DNA of 64,000 bases. Origin: Phytohabitans maris. GTDB lineage: Bacteria; Actinomycetota; Actinomycetes; Mycobacteriales; Micromonosporaceae. Below are positions 40,171-49,527 of this stretch, piece after piece. The notes beneath the pieces are model-generated. The model did not search any database. It had not been told where the DNA came from and saw only the letters and a program-made list of their open reading frames with translations. Made by a program: the position numbers and the translations under genes. Where the stretch lies: contig NZ_JAVHUY010000031.1 of assembly GCF_031085175.1 (NCBI RefSeq), forward strand, positions 52,851 to 116,850, in the 5' to 3' direction. Each line of letters begins with the position of its first letter. Position 1 is the first letter of the stretch.

Positions 40171-40693
40171 GGACTTGAGGCCGTACATCGAACAGCTGCG
40201 CAACGAGTTCGCCGTGGCCGCCGAGGGCACTGACCCCGACGGTCGGGCGGTGGCCGAGCGGCTCGTCACGCAGCTGGAGGCGGCGACCCGGCTGACGTTG
40301 CTCGACGCCCTGTCCGACGCGGCCGACGAGATCACCCGCGAGCTCGCCCCCGGCTCGGTCGACCTACGGCTGCGCGGGCGCGAGCCGTCCTTCGTGGTGA
40401 CGCTCCCGGGCCCACCGGCCGACGAGGCCGAGCGGCCCTCCGTTCCGGCCGCGCCACCGGCGCCGGTGGCCGCTCCGGACGGTGAAGAGGGTGGCACGTC
40501 GCGGATCAACCTGCGGCTGCCCGACCACCTCAAGGCCAGCATCGAGCAGGCCGCCGGCGAGGCCGGACTGTCGGTCAACGCCTGGCTCGTCCGCGCCGCC
40601 GCCGCCGCGGTCGAGGCCGGCGCTCCCCGGCGCCAGCCGACGCCGCGGGCCGAGCCAAGATCCGGCCAGCACTTCACCGGCTGGGCCCGCTGA
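40169..40693 (+). CDS. Ribbon-helix-helix DNA-binding protein (HicB/Arc-like)
   Basis: 174 aa. ATG 40169 is inside the last operator box with no separate ribosome-binding site, so the mRNA may be leaderless. The first 75 residues are helical (PYIEQLRNEFAVAAEGTDPD, then RLTLLDALSDAADEITRELA), then a Pro/Ala linker (about 80-108), and a C-terminal RHH motif: SRINLRLPDHLKASIEQAAG with LSVNAWLVRAAAAAVEAG (111-150). It is the first gene of a four-gene operon with DUF4097 and a Drr-type ABC pair; I take it as the operon's own regulator. HicB-like antitoxins share the RHH fold but no toxin gene is next to it. Confidence 0.75.
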   Translation: MDLRPYIEQLRNEFAVAAEGTDPDGRAVAERLVTQLEAATRLTLLDALSDAADEITRELAPGSVDLRLRGREPSFVVTLPGPPADEAERPSVPAAPPAPVAAPDGEEGGTSRINLRLPDHLKASIEQAAGEAGLSVNAWLVRAAAAAVEAGAPRRQPTPRAEPRSGQHFTGWAR

Positions 40694-40768
40694 CCCGCCT
40701 AGCCACAGCCGCACCGCACCCCCTCTGACCAGCGACGACATCCACCGGGCACATTTCGGGAGACCACC

Positions 40769-41614
40769 ATGCCTGTTTTCGAAACCCCAGAGCCGATCAC
40801 CGTCCAGATCGACCTGCCGCTCGGCGACGCGTGGATCGCCGCCACCGACCGGACCGACACCGTGGTACAGGTCCGTCCCCGCGACGCGTCGAGCAAGGCC
40901 GACGTCGGCGCCGCGGAGCAGACCACCGTCGAGTACTCGGCCGGTCAGCTGACCGTCCGGGCACCGAAGTCCTGGCGCCGGTTCGCCCCGGTCAACAGCC
41001 CGTCGGTCGACGTACTGATCGAGTTGCCCACCGGGTCGCACGTGCGGGCGGAGGCGTCGTGGGCGGCGTTCCGCAGCGAAGGGCGGCTAGGCGAGTGCCG
41101 GTTCAAGACCGGGGGCCCGGCGATCCGGCTCGACCAGACGGGGCCGCTGGAGGTCGAGTGCAACCACGGCGAGGTGGTGGTGGAGCGGGTCAGCGGCGCG
41201 GCCCGGGTCACGGCCTCGTCCGGCAACGTCCGCCTCGGCGAGGTCGACGGCGCCGTCGAGGTCAAGAACTCCTCCGGCAGCTGCTGGATCGGCCAGAGCG
41301 CCGGGGACGTGCGGGCCACGACCGCACACGGCGAGATCGCGGTCGACCGGGCGCTGGCCTCGGTCACCGCGCGCAGCACCAACGGCAGCGTCCGCGTCGG
41401 CGAGGTCGTGCGCGGATCGGTCGACGTACAGACGTCGCACGGCGGTGTCGAGATCGGTGTCCGGCGCGGCACGGCGGCGTGGCTGGAGCTCAGCTCCCGC
41501 AGGGGCCGCGTGCACAACGCGCTGGAGGCGGCCGAGGGGCCGGCCGAAGGCGACGACACCGTCGAGGTACGGGCCAGCTCGAACTGGGGCGACATCCTGG
41601 TCCGCCGCGCCTGA
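40769..41614 (+). CDS. DUF4097 family beta-strand repeat protein
   Basis: 281 aa from ATG 40769. A beta-helix-like run of short strands fills residues 80-275 with the pattern ITV/VxxxSGxVRLGEVxG: VTASSGNVRLGEVDGAVEVK, WIGQSAGDVRATTAHGEIAV and ARSTNGSVRVGEVVRGSVDV, the mark of DUF4097 (adhesin-like). No signal peptide or membrane helix is present, so it is probably cytoplasmic. Proteins of this type are often found with Drr-type ABC transporters and RHH regulators in actinobacteria, as here. No biochemical role is known to me. Confidence 0.8.
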   Translation: MPVFETPEPITVQIDLPLGDAWIAATDRTDTVVQVRPRDASSKADVGAAEQTTVEYSAGQLTVRAPKSWRRFAPVNSPSVDVLIELPTGSHVRAEASWAAFRSEGRLGECRFKTGGPAIRLDQTGPLEVECNHGEVVVERVSGAARVTASSGNVRLGEVDGAVEVKNSSGSCWIGQSAGDVRATTAHGEIAVDRALASVTARSTNGSVRVGEVVRGSVDVQTSHGGVEIGVRRGTAAWLELSSRRGRVHNALEAAEGPAEGDDTVEVRASSNWGDILVRRA

Positions 41615-41646
41615 CCGCGACGACGAAACCACGAGACGAGGAACCC

Positions 41647-42599
<953 letters not shown>

Positions 42600-42603
<4 letters not shown>

Positions 42604-43391
42604 GCACCGTCGCCCTCGCCGTCCGCGACTCCGGCACCATGCTGCGGCGCAGCCTGCTCCGCATGCGCAGGTACCCGTCGATGACGTTCATGCTGATCGG
42701 GATGCCGGTCGTCTTCCTGCTGCTGTTCGTCTACGTCTTCGGCGGCACGCTCGGCAACGGGCTCGGCGCGGCGTCCGGCGGCCACGAGGCGTACGCCAAC
42801 TACGTGGTACCCGGCATCCTGCTCATGGCGATCGCCGGCACCGCACAGGGCACGGCGATAACCGTGGCCATGGACATGACCGAAGGCATCATCGCCCGGT
42901 TCCGCACCATGGCGATCTTCCGCCCATCGGTGCTGACCGGACACGTCCTCGGCGCCGTCGTCCAGACCATGCTCGGCCTGGCGGTGGTGGTGGGCATCGC
43001 CCTGCTCGTCGGCTTCCGCCCCAACGCCAACCCGGTCGAATGGCTCGCCGCGGCCGGCGTACTCGCCATGACCGGGGTCGCGCTCACCTGGCTCTCCGTC
43101 GCCCTCGGCCTGGCCGCCGACAGCGTCGAGTCGGCCAGCAACCTGCCGATGCCGCTGGTGCTCCTGCCCTTCCTCGGCAGCGGCTTCGTCCCCACCGAGT
43201 CGATGCCCACCGCGGTGCGCTGGTTCGCCGAGTACCAGCCGTTCACGCCCATCATGGAGACCCTGCGCGGCCTGCTGCTCGGCACCGGGATCGGTGCCGA
43301 CGCCGGCGCCGCGGCCGCCTGGTGCGCCGGCATCACCGTGGTCGGCTTCCTGTGGGCCAGGAGGCGCTACAACCGCAACACCGCCCGCTGA
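42600..43391 (+). CDS. ABC transporter permease, DrrB-like
   Basis: 263 aa from ATG 42600, overlapping the ATPase stop. Six membrane helices of the ABC-2 type: PSMTFMLIGMPVVFLLLFVY first, AYANYVVPGILLMAIAGTAQ with the large NYVVPG loop, then GHVLGAVVQTMLGLAVVVGI, GVALTWLSVALGLAADSVES, and a last IGADAGAAAAWCAGITVVGF. LPFLGSGFVPTESMP and FAEYQPFTPIMETLRGLL are the ABC-2 signature. With DrrA it should export a hydrophobic drug or lipid. The gene ends 11 bases before a homopolymer-rich tract (43402 on). Confidence 0.9.
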
Positions 43392-43401
43392 ACGGCCGGA
43401 G

Positions 43402-43560
43402 AGGGGGGGCCCCGGCCGGGGGCGCCCCCCCCCCCCGGCCCCCCCCCCCCCCCCGCCGGGGGGGCCCGGCGGGGGGGGGGCCTCCCGGGGGCCCCGGCGG
43501 CCCACCACCCCCCCCCCCCCCCGCTCACCGCCCGGCGAGGGCGCCCCCGGTCCGGGGCCG
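43402..43560. other. Homopolymer-rich C/G tract, probable assembly artefact
   Basis: Runs of 14-17 C and up to 11 G alternate across about 130 bases (43402-43530) and are unlike anything else in the window. Neither neighbour continues into it. Real genomes do not usually hold such runs between unrelated genes; low-quality gap filling is the simplest explanation. A gene or terminator could be missing here. Confidence 0.6.
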
Positions 43561-43608
43561 CCCTCTCTCGCGAACCGACGCGCACGCAGCGGCGGCGCGA
43601 CGATCGGT

Positions 43609-45663
43609 TCAGGAGACCAGGCAGAGGGCATCGACGGCGACGAAGCCGTCCGCACTCCAGATGAGCGGGTTGATGTCGAGCGAGGCGAGCCAGCCCGCCC
43701 CGCCGGCCGCCAGCCGTCCCGCGGCGACCAGGATGCCGGCGAGGGCGTCGAGGTCCCACGGCGGCTGGCCGCGGAAGCCGTGCATCACCTTCACCGGGGC
43801 GAACTCGTCGATCAGCTCGCGGGCGTCGTCTCGGGTGAACGGCGCCATCCGGCCACCCACCCGGCCCAGCGCCTCGACCAGGACGCCGCCGAGGCCGAAG
43901 ACGACCAGCGGGCCGAGCTCGCCCGCGCCCTGGATCCCGATGAACGCCTCGCCGGCGCCGGCCACCATGGGTTGCACGGCGGTGAGCGGGGAGAGCCCGT
44001 GGCCGTCGGCGATCTCGCGCAGTTCCTTGACCGCGGCGGGCAGGTCGGCGGGCTCGACGTGCAGGCGCACCGCGCCGTGCTCCGTGCGGTGCCCGACGTC
44101 GGCGAGCTTGACCACGTACGGGCCGGCGAACGGCACCTCGGCGGTCGCGGCGTCCTCGGGCACGAGGTAGTACGGCGCGACCGGGATGCCGGCGCCGCGC
44201 AGCAGCTCCATCGCGGCGGCGAACGGCAGCATCCGCCCCTCCGGCACCTCGACGAGCGGCACGCGCGGGCGGGCCACCTCGGGCACGGCGGCGGGGGCGG
44301 CCGCGGCCCGGGCGCGGTGGCGGACGAACGCCCCCATGGTCGCCAGGCCGCGCATCGAGCCGCGGATGCCGTGTCCCAGCGCGATCGCGCCGCGGTGCGC
44401 GTCGGTCCACTCGGCCGGGGTGCCGGAGCAGTTCACCAGCACGTACGGCTTGGTGTCGTCCGCCGCGGCGGCGGCGAGCACGCCGACCAGCGAACCGCCG
44501 CTGCCCGCGTCCTCGTCCGCGAGGGGGTGCACGTAGAGCACCGAGTCGACGTCGGGCGAACGCGTGTACCGGTCGACGATCTGGTCCCAGATGGCCCCGC
44601 CGAAGCCGGTGGCGTCCAGCGGGTTGGGCACGGTGACGCCGGGGATGCTCGAGCGCACCCAGTCGCCGAGGCCCTCCAGCGCCGGGATCCCCAGCCCCTC
44701 CTGGGCCGCGACGTCGTACGCGAGCGAGGCGAAGCCGCCGGTCATGCTCAGCACCGCCAGACCGTCCACGGTGGACCACCGCTCGGCCGGGATCTGGTCG
44801 AAGAACTGCAACCGGTCGACCAGCTCCTCCGGGTCGTACGCGAGGGCCACGCCGGCCTGGCGCAGCGCCACGTCGTACACCCACGCGTCGCCGGCGAGGG
44901 CGGCCGTGTGGGAGGCGGCCAGGCGCCGGGTACGGTCGCTGCGCCCGAGCTTGAGCACGACGACCGGCTTGCCGGCGGCGTGCGCGCGGCGTACCGCGGC
45001 GAAGAACTCGCGCGGCCGCCGCACCTGCTCGACGACGAGCCCGATCGCGGTCGTGTCGGGATCGTCCACGAAGTACTCGACGTAGTCGGCGAGGTCGGTG
45101 ACCGCCTCGTTGCCGGCCGAGACGATGACGTTGAGCCCGAGCCCACGGTTGTCCCACGCGGCCATGGCCACGCCGCTGAGCATCGCACCGCTCTGCGAGA
45201 CGACCGAGATCCCGCCGGGGCGCCGCTTGTGCCGGCTGGCGATGGTGAGGCTGATCCCGCGCCGCACGTTGACGTACCCGAGCCCGTTGGGCCCGATGAC
45301 CGACATGCCGCCGCGCCGAGCGGCGGCCCGCAACCGGTCCTGCAACGCCCGCCCCTCCGGGCCGACCTCGGCGAAGCCGCCGGCGACCAGGACCAGCCCG
45401 CCGACGTCCAGGTCGGCCGCCTCCTCGGCCAGCTCGGTGGTGCGCGCCGCCGCCATACCGCTCATCACGGCGTCGACCGGCCGGCCGATGTCGCGCAGGC
45501 GGGGAACCGTCGGGTGTCCGAAGGCGGTGGCGTGCTTGGGGTGTACGAAGAAGACCTCGGCGTCACTGTCCAGTGTGGGCGCGACGAAGTCGGCGAACGG
45601 CGACGAGTCGCTGATCCCGACGAACGCGACCGACGAGGGCTTGAGTAGGCGCTCCAGGGACAT
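43609..45663 (-). CDS. NDP-forming acyl-CoA ligase (acetate-CoA ligase family)
   Basis: 684 aa from ATG 45663. Order: CoA-binding Rossmann domain (SSVAFVGISDSSPFADFVAP, about 1-125), succinyl-CoA ligase-like domains (SVVSQSGAMLSGVAMAAWDN, about 150-300) with catalytic phosphohistidine His252 in ASHTAALAGD, and an ATP-grasp_5 domain (about 450-680; APYYLVPEDAATAEVPFAGP and VFGLGGVLVEALGRVGGRMA). It joins a carboxylic acid to CoA with ATP hydrolysis to ADP, so it is the likely activation step of the catabolic island. It is four bases from the VOC gene and shares its promoter region. Confidence 0.88.
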   Translation of the reverse strand: MSLERLLKPSSVAFVGISDSSPFADFVAPTLDSDAEVFFVHPKHATAFGHPTVPRLRDIGRPVDAVMSGMAAARTTELAEEAADLDVGGLVLVAGGFAEVGPEGRALQDRLRAAARRGGMSVIGPNGLGYVNVRRGISLTIASRHKRRPGGISVVSQSGAMLSGVAMAAWDNRGLGLNVIVSAGNEAVTDLADYVEYFVDDPDTTAIGLVVEQVRRPREFFAAVRRAHAAGKPVVVLKLGRSDRTRRLAASHTAALAGDAWVYDVALRQAGVALAYDPEELVDRLQFFDQIPAERWSTVDGLAVLSMTGGFASLAYDVAAQEGLGIPALEGLGDWVRSSIPGVTVPNPLDATGFGGAIWDQIVDRYTRSPDVDSVLYVHPLADEDAGSGGSLVGVLAAAAADDTKPYVLVNCSGTPAEWTDAHRGAIALGHGIRGSMRGLATMGAFVRHRARAAAAPAAVPEVARPRVPLVEVPEGRMLPFAAAMELLRGAGIPVAPYYLVPEDAATAEVPFAGPYVVKLADVGHRTEHGAVRLHVEPADLPAAVKELREIADGHGLSPLTAVQPMVAGAGEAFIGIQGAGELGPLVVFGLGGVLVEALGRVGGRMAPFTRDDARELIDEFAPVKVMHGFRGQPPWDLDALAGILVAAGRLAAGGAGWLASLDINPLIWSADGFVAVDALCLVS

Positions 45664-45667
45664 CGGT

Positions 45668-46606
45668 TCACGCCTCGAACGGGTCGTTGGGAATGTCGTC
45701 GATGGTGAAGAAGTAGGGGGCGCCGAAGGTGTCCTCCGGGTCGGCGGCGACCACGGTCGGGCGCGGCCGGCTGGTGCGGACCTCCTTCTTGGCGAGCCAG
45801 TTCTCCACCGAGTCCAGGTCGCGCACCTTGAACGTGATCCCGTAGATCATGTTGCCCCACTTCGCCACGTGCCGGCCGAGCGGCGAGTCGCCGTCCAGCG
45901 GCTGGGCGAGCTGGAGCAGGCAGTCGCCGAGGTGGAGGATCTGGTACGAGAAGCGGCCGCCGTCGTCGATGCCCTCGTGCACCGGCACCGCCTGCATCGC
46001 GTCCACGTAGATCTTCGTGGCGGCGGTGAGGTCGCGCACGCCGAGCGTGACGTACGCCAGCCGCCTGATGGTCAGCGGGTGACCGAGCTCCCAGATCTTC
46101 ACCTGGGACGACCAGGTGCCCAGCTGCCGCGGGTCGTCCGGCATGTCGACCGCGCAGAGCTCCACCATGAGACCGGCGGTGTCTCGCGGGCTCGGGTAGA
46201 AGTAGATGGTCGCCGGATCGACCTTCGCCAGCTTGCCGCCGCCCGGTGCGCCGATGTAGACACCCTGCTCGATGAGGTGGTTGCCGAGGCCGGGCAGGTC
46301 GTCCACTTTGTACCCGACCGAGTGCAGGTGCCGGCCGAACTTGGTGTAGAACTTCCCCACCGGCTTGGTCGGGTCGGCCGGCATCTTGGGTGCCATGGTC
46401 TCGATGCAGAGGTCGCTGATCTGCACCAGCCCGGCCCACCGGTCCTCCACCGGCAGGAAGTTGGGCTCGTCGACGCCCATGTAGACGAGGCCGCCGAAGA
46501 CCTCCTCGTAGAAGCGGTTCAGCTCCGGCACGTCGTCGGTCATGTGCACTGAGTGGATCATCAGACCGATGCCGAAGTCACCGGTCTTGCGCACCGTCTT
46601 CTCCAC
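45668..46606 (-). CDS. VOC-family protein, two glyoxalase/dioxygenase-type modules
   Basis: 312 aa from ATG 46606. Each half has a vicinal-oxygen-chelate module: IHSVHMTDDVPELNRFYEEV with GRHLHSVGYKVDDLPGLGNH in the first (about 15-165), and LAYVTLGVRDLTAATKIYVD with WGNMIYGITFKVRDLDSVEN in the second (about 185-305). Possible metal ligands are the N-terminal His residues and Glu in GLMVELCAVD, but I cannot place a full His/His/Glu set. It may be an extradiol dioxygenase-like or isomerase-type enzyme. It is cotranscribed with the NDP-forming acyl-CoA ligase. Confidence 0.75.
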   Translation of the reverse strand: MEKTVRKTGDFGIGLMIHSVHMTDDVPELNRFYEEVFGGLVYMGVDEPNFLPVEDRWAGLVQISDLCIETMAPKMPADPTKPVGKFYTKFGRHLHSVGYKVDDLPGLGNHLIEQGVYIGAPGGGKLAKVDPATIYFYPSPRDTAGLMVELCAVDMPDDPRQLGTWSSQVKIWELGHPLTIRRLAYVTLGVRDLTAATKIYVDAMQAVPVHEGIDDGGRFSYQILHLGDCLLQLAQPLDGDSPLGRHVAKWGNMIYGITFKVRDLDSVENWLAKKEVRTSRPRPTVVAADPEDTFGAPYFFTIDDIPNDPFEA

Positions 46607-46673
46607 CGCCGCCTCCCGGCTGCTCGCTGGCCGTCGCCGGCGGAACGACCGCCGGCGAGCTAACTCTTCGAAG

Positions 46674-46763
46674 TTTCACGAACTATCAACACGCTAGTCA
46701 CCCCGTCACGCCGCCGTCAACAGGCTTGACTCGCCGTTCGCGATTGTTTGATAGTTTGCAAAA
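46674..46763. promoter_or_regulatory. Two copies of the island motif, divergent promoter region
   Basis: Site a, read on the minus strand, is TTGATAGTTCGTGAAA (46674-46689), 67 bases upstream of the VOC start. Site b, on the plus strand, is TTGATAGTTTGCAAAA (46748-46763), 25 bases before the MaoC-type ATG. They differ in only three positions and are oriented toward their own genes. Five more matches lie at other starts of the island. Confidence 0.65.
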
Positions 46764-46787
46764 TGACGAGCGAAGGGCTGGTACGAC

Positions 46788-47306
46788 ATGGCTGACACCA
46801 ACATCTCGGCGCAGATGCGGGCGGCGGTGGGCCGGGAGATCGGGCGCCGCGTGTCCTACCCGGTCAGCGAGTCCGACATCCGCCGGTGGGCGCTCGCGGT
46901 GTACTACCCCGAGACGCCGCCCCGCCTCTACTGGGACGCCGGCTACGCGGACACCACCCGGCACGGCGGGATCGTGGCGCCCGAGGAGTTCAACCCGTTC
47001 GCCTGGCTGGCGCGCTCGGTCGAGCCGGCGCGCGGCGTCGACCCGGCGCAGAACCCGGACCACCTCGAGATGACCCTCGGCGTGCCCGGGCCGGGCCTCA
47101 AGTTTCAGCTCAACGGCGGCATGGCGGTCGAGTACGGCGTACCCATGCGCCCCGGTGACGTCATCACGGCCGTCAACCGGTTGGCGTCGTACACGGAGAA
47201 GGAGGGGCGGCTGGGGCTCATGCTCTTCACCGTCACCGAGGACACCTGGACCAACCAGCGCGGCGAGACCGTCAAGCGCAGCACGATGACCGGCATCCGG
47301 TACTAG
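46788..47306 (+). CDS. MaoC-like dehydratase subunit (FAS1-like N-terminal domain)
   Basis: 172 aa from ATG 46788, with AAGGG upstream. The single hot-dog domain has VGREIGRRVSYPVSESDIRR and later LGVPGPGLKFQLNGGMAVEY, the layout of MaoC_dehydrat_N/HadA-type subunits, which hold the structural half of an (R)-specific hydratase. No catalytic D-x4-H pair is visible; this is normal for that half. The active partner follows 12 bases downstream. Together they should hydrate an enoyl-CoA. Confidence 0.82.
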   Translation: MADTNISAQMRAAVGREIGRRVSYPVSESDIRRWALAVYYPETPPRLYWDAGYADTTRHGGIVAPEEFNPFAWLARSVEPARGVDPAQNPDHLEMTLGVPGPGLKFQLNGGMAVEYGVPMRPGDVITAVNRLASYTEKEGRLGLMLFTVTEDTWTNQRGETVKRSTMTGIRY

Positions 47307-47318
47307 GCAGGAGGGCAC

Positions 47319-47720
47319 ATGACGCAGACGACGACCGTCGAGGTCGGGCAGGAGATCCCGACCTTCCGGCGAACCACCGGGTTGCACAACTGGAACCGGT
47401 ACGCCGCCGTGAACGACGAGTTCGTAGACATCCACATGGACGACGACGCCGGGCGGGCGGCCGGCTACCCCACCGCGTTCGGCATGGGCAACCTCCAGTG
47501 GTCGTACCTGCACGACCTGCTGCGCCAGTGGATCGGCGAGGACGGACGGATCCTGCGCCTGTCCTGCCAGTTCCGGGCGGCCAACACCAAGGGGATGACG
47601 GTCACCGCGCGGGGGCGGGTCACCGCGGTACGCGGGCGCGAGGTGGACCTCGACGTCTGGACCGAGGCGGACGACGGCGGCCCGCTGGCGCCCGGCAAGG
47701 CGACGGTGGTGCTGCCGTAG
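47319..47720 (+). CDS. MaoC-like dehydratase, catalytic subunit
   Basis: 133 aa from ATG 47319 after GGAGGGC. The hot-dog core has the hydratase 2 motif in NRYAAVNDEFVDIHMDDDAG, where Asp and His (N-D-x-F-V-D-I-H) form the catalytic pair, followed by GYPTAFGMGNLQWSYL. Length and order match HadB/ChsH2-type partners. It should add water across an enoyl-CoA double bond together with the upstream subunit. It is the last gene of a two-gene unit, ending in a hairpin at 47729-47756. Confidence 0.85.
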   Translation: MTQTTTVEVGQEIPTFRRTTGLHNWNRYAAVNDEFVDIHMDDDAGRAAGYPTAFGMGNLQWSYLHDLLRQWIGEDGRILRLSCQFRAANTKGMTVTARGRVTAVRGREVDLDVWTEADDGGPLAPGKATVVLP

Positions 47721-47728
47721 GGAGAGTC

Positions 47729-47756
47729 CCGGGCCGGCGCGGCGTCGCCGGCCCGG
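47729..47756. terminator. Bidirectional terminator hairpin
   Basis: A perfect 11-bp stem (47729-47739 with 47746-47756, CCGGGCCGGCG and complement) with a six-base loop sits between the convergent stops at 47720 and 47762. No U-tract. Confidence 0.6.
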
Positions 47757-47761
47757 AGCCC

Positions 47762-48091
47762 CTACAGCGGCTCGTAGAACGCCAGGAACGGGGGCGTGCG
47801 CGTGGTGTCCATGGCGGACCCGGGCTCCAGCGCGCCCGACGCCGTCGCCGCGCCGAGCGCCCCGAGCACCTCCTCCGGCCGGGCACCCTCGATCTCGTAC
47901 ACCGCCGCGTACCGGTGCGGCGCCGCCTCGGGTGCCGCCTGGAAGTCCGCCGCCCGATAGCGCCGCACCGACCTCACGCCCGGCACCGCCGCCCGTACCT
48001 GCGGGATGTGCTTGTTCTCGTACCAGCTGTTGAACTCGCCGTCGTGCGCGTCGTCGAGCGGGCTGGCGAAGCCAATCATGACGATTCCCAT
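47762..48091 (-). CDS. EthD/DUF4286-like dimeric alpha-beta barrel protein
   Basis: 109 aa from ATG 48091. The start (MIGFASPLDDAHDGEFNSWY, then ENKHIPQVRAAVPG) matches the W-Y-x-x-x-H-I-P segment of DUF4286 and EthD-like ferredoxin-fold proteins, with the strand HRYAAVYEIEGARPEEVL following. Such proteins are small isomerase- or cyclase-like enzymes or ligand-binding proteins in catabolic clusters. It is last in the minus-strand series after the carboxyltransferase gene, 14 bases away. No catalytic residues can be named with confidence. Confidence 0.65.
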   Translation of the reverse strand: MGIVMIGFASPLDDAHDGEFNSWYENKHIPQVRAAVPGVRSVRRYRAADFQAAPEAAPHRYAAVYEIEGARPEEVLGALGAATASGALEPGSAMDTTRTPPFLAFYEPL

Positions 48092-48105
48092 GCTCCCTCT
48101 CCTTT

Positions 48106-49527
48106 CTACGGGCCCGCCAGCGCGCGGGCCGTGGCTGTGGCGGTACGCCGGTCCCGGTCACCGATCCGGGCGGTCGCGAGCGCGTCCAGCACCGCGGCGC
48201 GTACGGTCGCCACCGTGCCGGGACCGGACTCCGGTACGACGCCGTCGACGAGGCCCAAAGTGGACAGATCCGCCGCGGTGATCCGCAGGTCGGCGGCGAG
48301 CTGCCGGGCGTGCGACGAGTCGCGGTAGAGGATGGCCGAGGCCGCCTCCGGCCCGATCACCGAAAACGCGGCCCCGTCGAGCATCAGCAGGCGGTCGGCG
48401 TGCCCGAGCGCCATCGCTCCCCCGCTGCCGCCCTCGCCGACGCAGAGCGCGACCGTGGGGGTACGGCAGGCGGCCATCGCGACGAGCGTGCCGGCGATCT
48501 CCTGCGCCACGCCGTCCGACTCGGCTGTCGGGCCGGGCTCGGCGCCGGGCGTGTCGATGAGCGTGAGCACCGGGCAGCCGATGCGGTCGGCGAGGCGCAC
48601 GGCGCGCTGGGCGAGGCGGTAGCCGGCCGGCCGAGGGCGGGCCGCGCCGTCACCGCCGGCGTGCCGGTCCATCGCGACCACGACCACCCGCTCGCCGCCG
48701 ACCCGGGCCAGGCCGGCGCGCACGGCGGGGTCGGCGCCGTGCAGCTCCACCCAGGAGTCGCAGAGCCAGGCGGCCCACTCCACACCGGACGGTCGCGAGC
48801 GGTGCCGGGCGCGGGCCAGGATCCACCACGGCTCGGCCGGCACGTTGGACGGATCCGGGGTGACCGGCCGGCCGGGCGGGGGCAGCAGCGGCGGGGCCGG
48901 ACCGCCGAGCGCCCCGCGCACCCAGGCGAACTGCTCCTCGGCGGGCACCACCGCGTCGACCAGGCCGGCCCGGTACGCGGACTCGGCGGTGTGCGAGGTC
49001 GCCGGCGGCCAGTGCCCGGTCACCTCGGCCACCACCCGCGGGCCGCCGAAGCCGACGACCGCGCCCGGCTCGGCCGCGCGCAGGTCCACAAGGGAGGCCC
49101 AGGACGCGTACACGCCGCCGGTGGTCGGTGACCGGTAGACGGCGACGGACATCAGCCCGGACGCCGCGTGGGCCCGCGCGGCCGAAGCCGTGCGGGCCAT
49201 CTGCACCAGCGAGACCATGCCCTCCTGGAGCCGGGCACCGCCGCTGGCGACGAGCTCCACCACCGGCAGGCGCAGCTCGACCGCGCGGCGCAGGGCGCGC
49301 ACCAGGCGCTCGCCGGCGACCGCGCCCATCGTGCCGCCCTGGTGGTCGAAGCGGCACTCGACCAGGACCGCCCGCCGGTCGCCGAACGCGGCGAGGCCGG
49401 TGCGCACCGACTCGTCCGCGGCGGCCGGCGGGCCGTACCCGGGGAACCGCAGCGGGTCGGCGGATCTGAGCTCCGCGTCCCACTCGTGGATGAGACGCGG
49501 CCCCACCGTGTGAGTCTCAGCGGTCAT
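48106..49527 (-). CDS. Acyl-CoA carboxyltransferase-like protein (AccD/AccA fused type)
   Basis: 473 aa from ATG 49527. Two crotonase-like halves: the N-half with FDHQGGTMGAVAGERLVRAL and VVELVASGGARLQEGMVSLV, and the C-half with RLADRIGCPVLTLIDTPGAE and ALCVGEGGSGGAMALGHADR, the oxyanion-hole glycine pairs of biotin-dependent carboxyltransferases. There is no N-terminal zinc finger. No biotin carboxylase or biotin carrier gene lies nearby, so it may use a shared carboxylase component or act as a decarboxylase or hydratase-like relative. It overlaps the 3-hydroxyacyl-CoA dehydrogenase gene by 11 bases. Confidence 0.8.
   Translation of the reverse strand: MTAETHTVGPRLIHEWDAELRSADPLRFPGYGPPAAADESVRTGLAAFGDRRAVLVECRFDHQGGTMGAVAGERLVRALRRAVELRLPVVELVASGGARLQEGMVSLVQMARTASAARAHAASGLMSVAVYRSPTTGGVYASWASLVDLRAAEPGAVVGFGGPRVVAEVTGHWPPATSHTAESAYRAGLVDAVVPAEEQFAWVRGALGGPAPPLLPPPGRPVTPDPSNVPAEPWWILARARHRSRPSGVEWAAWLCDSWVELHGADPAVRAGLARVGGERVVVVAMDRHAGGDGAARPRPAGYRLAQRAVRLADRIGCPVLTLIDTPGAEPGPTAESDGVAQEIAGTLVAMAACRTPTVALCVGEGGSGGAMALGHADRLLMLDGAAFSVIGPEAASAILYRDSSHARQLAADLRITAADLSTLGLVDGVVPESGPGTVATVRAAVLDALATARIGDRDRRTATATARALAGP

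Noticed and set aside
40169..40693. A HicAB toxin-antitoxin pair
   Set aside because: The RHH part resembles HicB, but there is no HicA-like toxin on either side and the operon encodes DUF4097 and a transporter.
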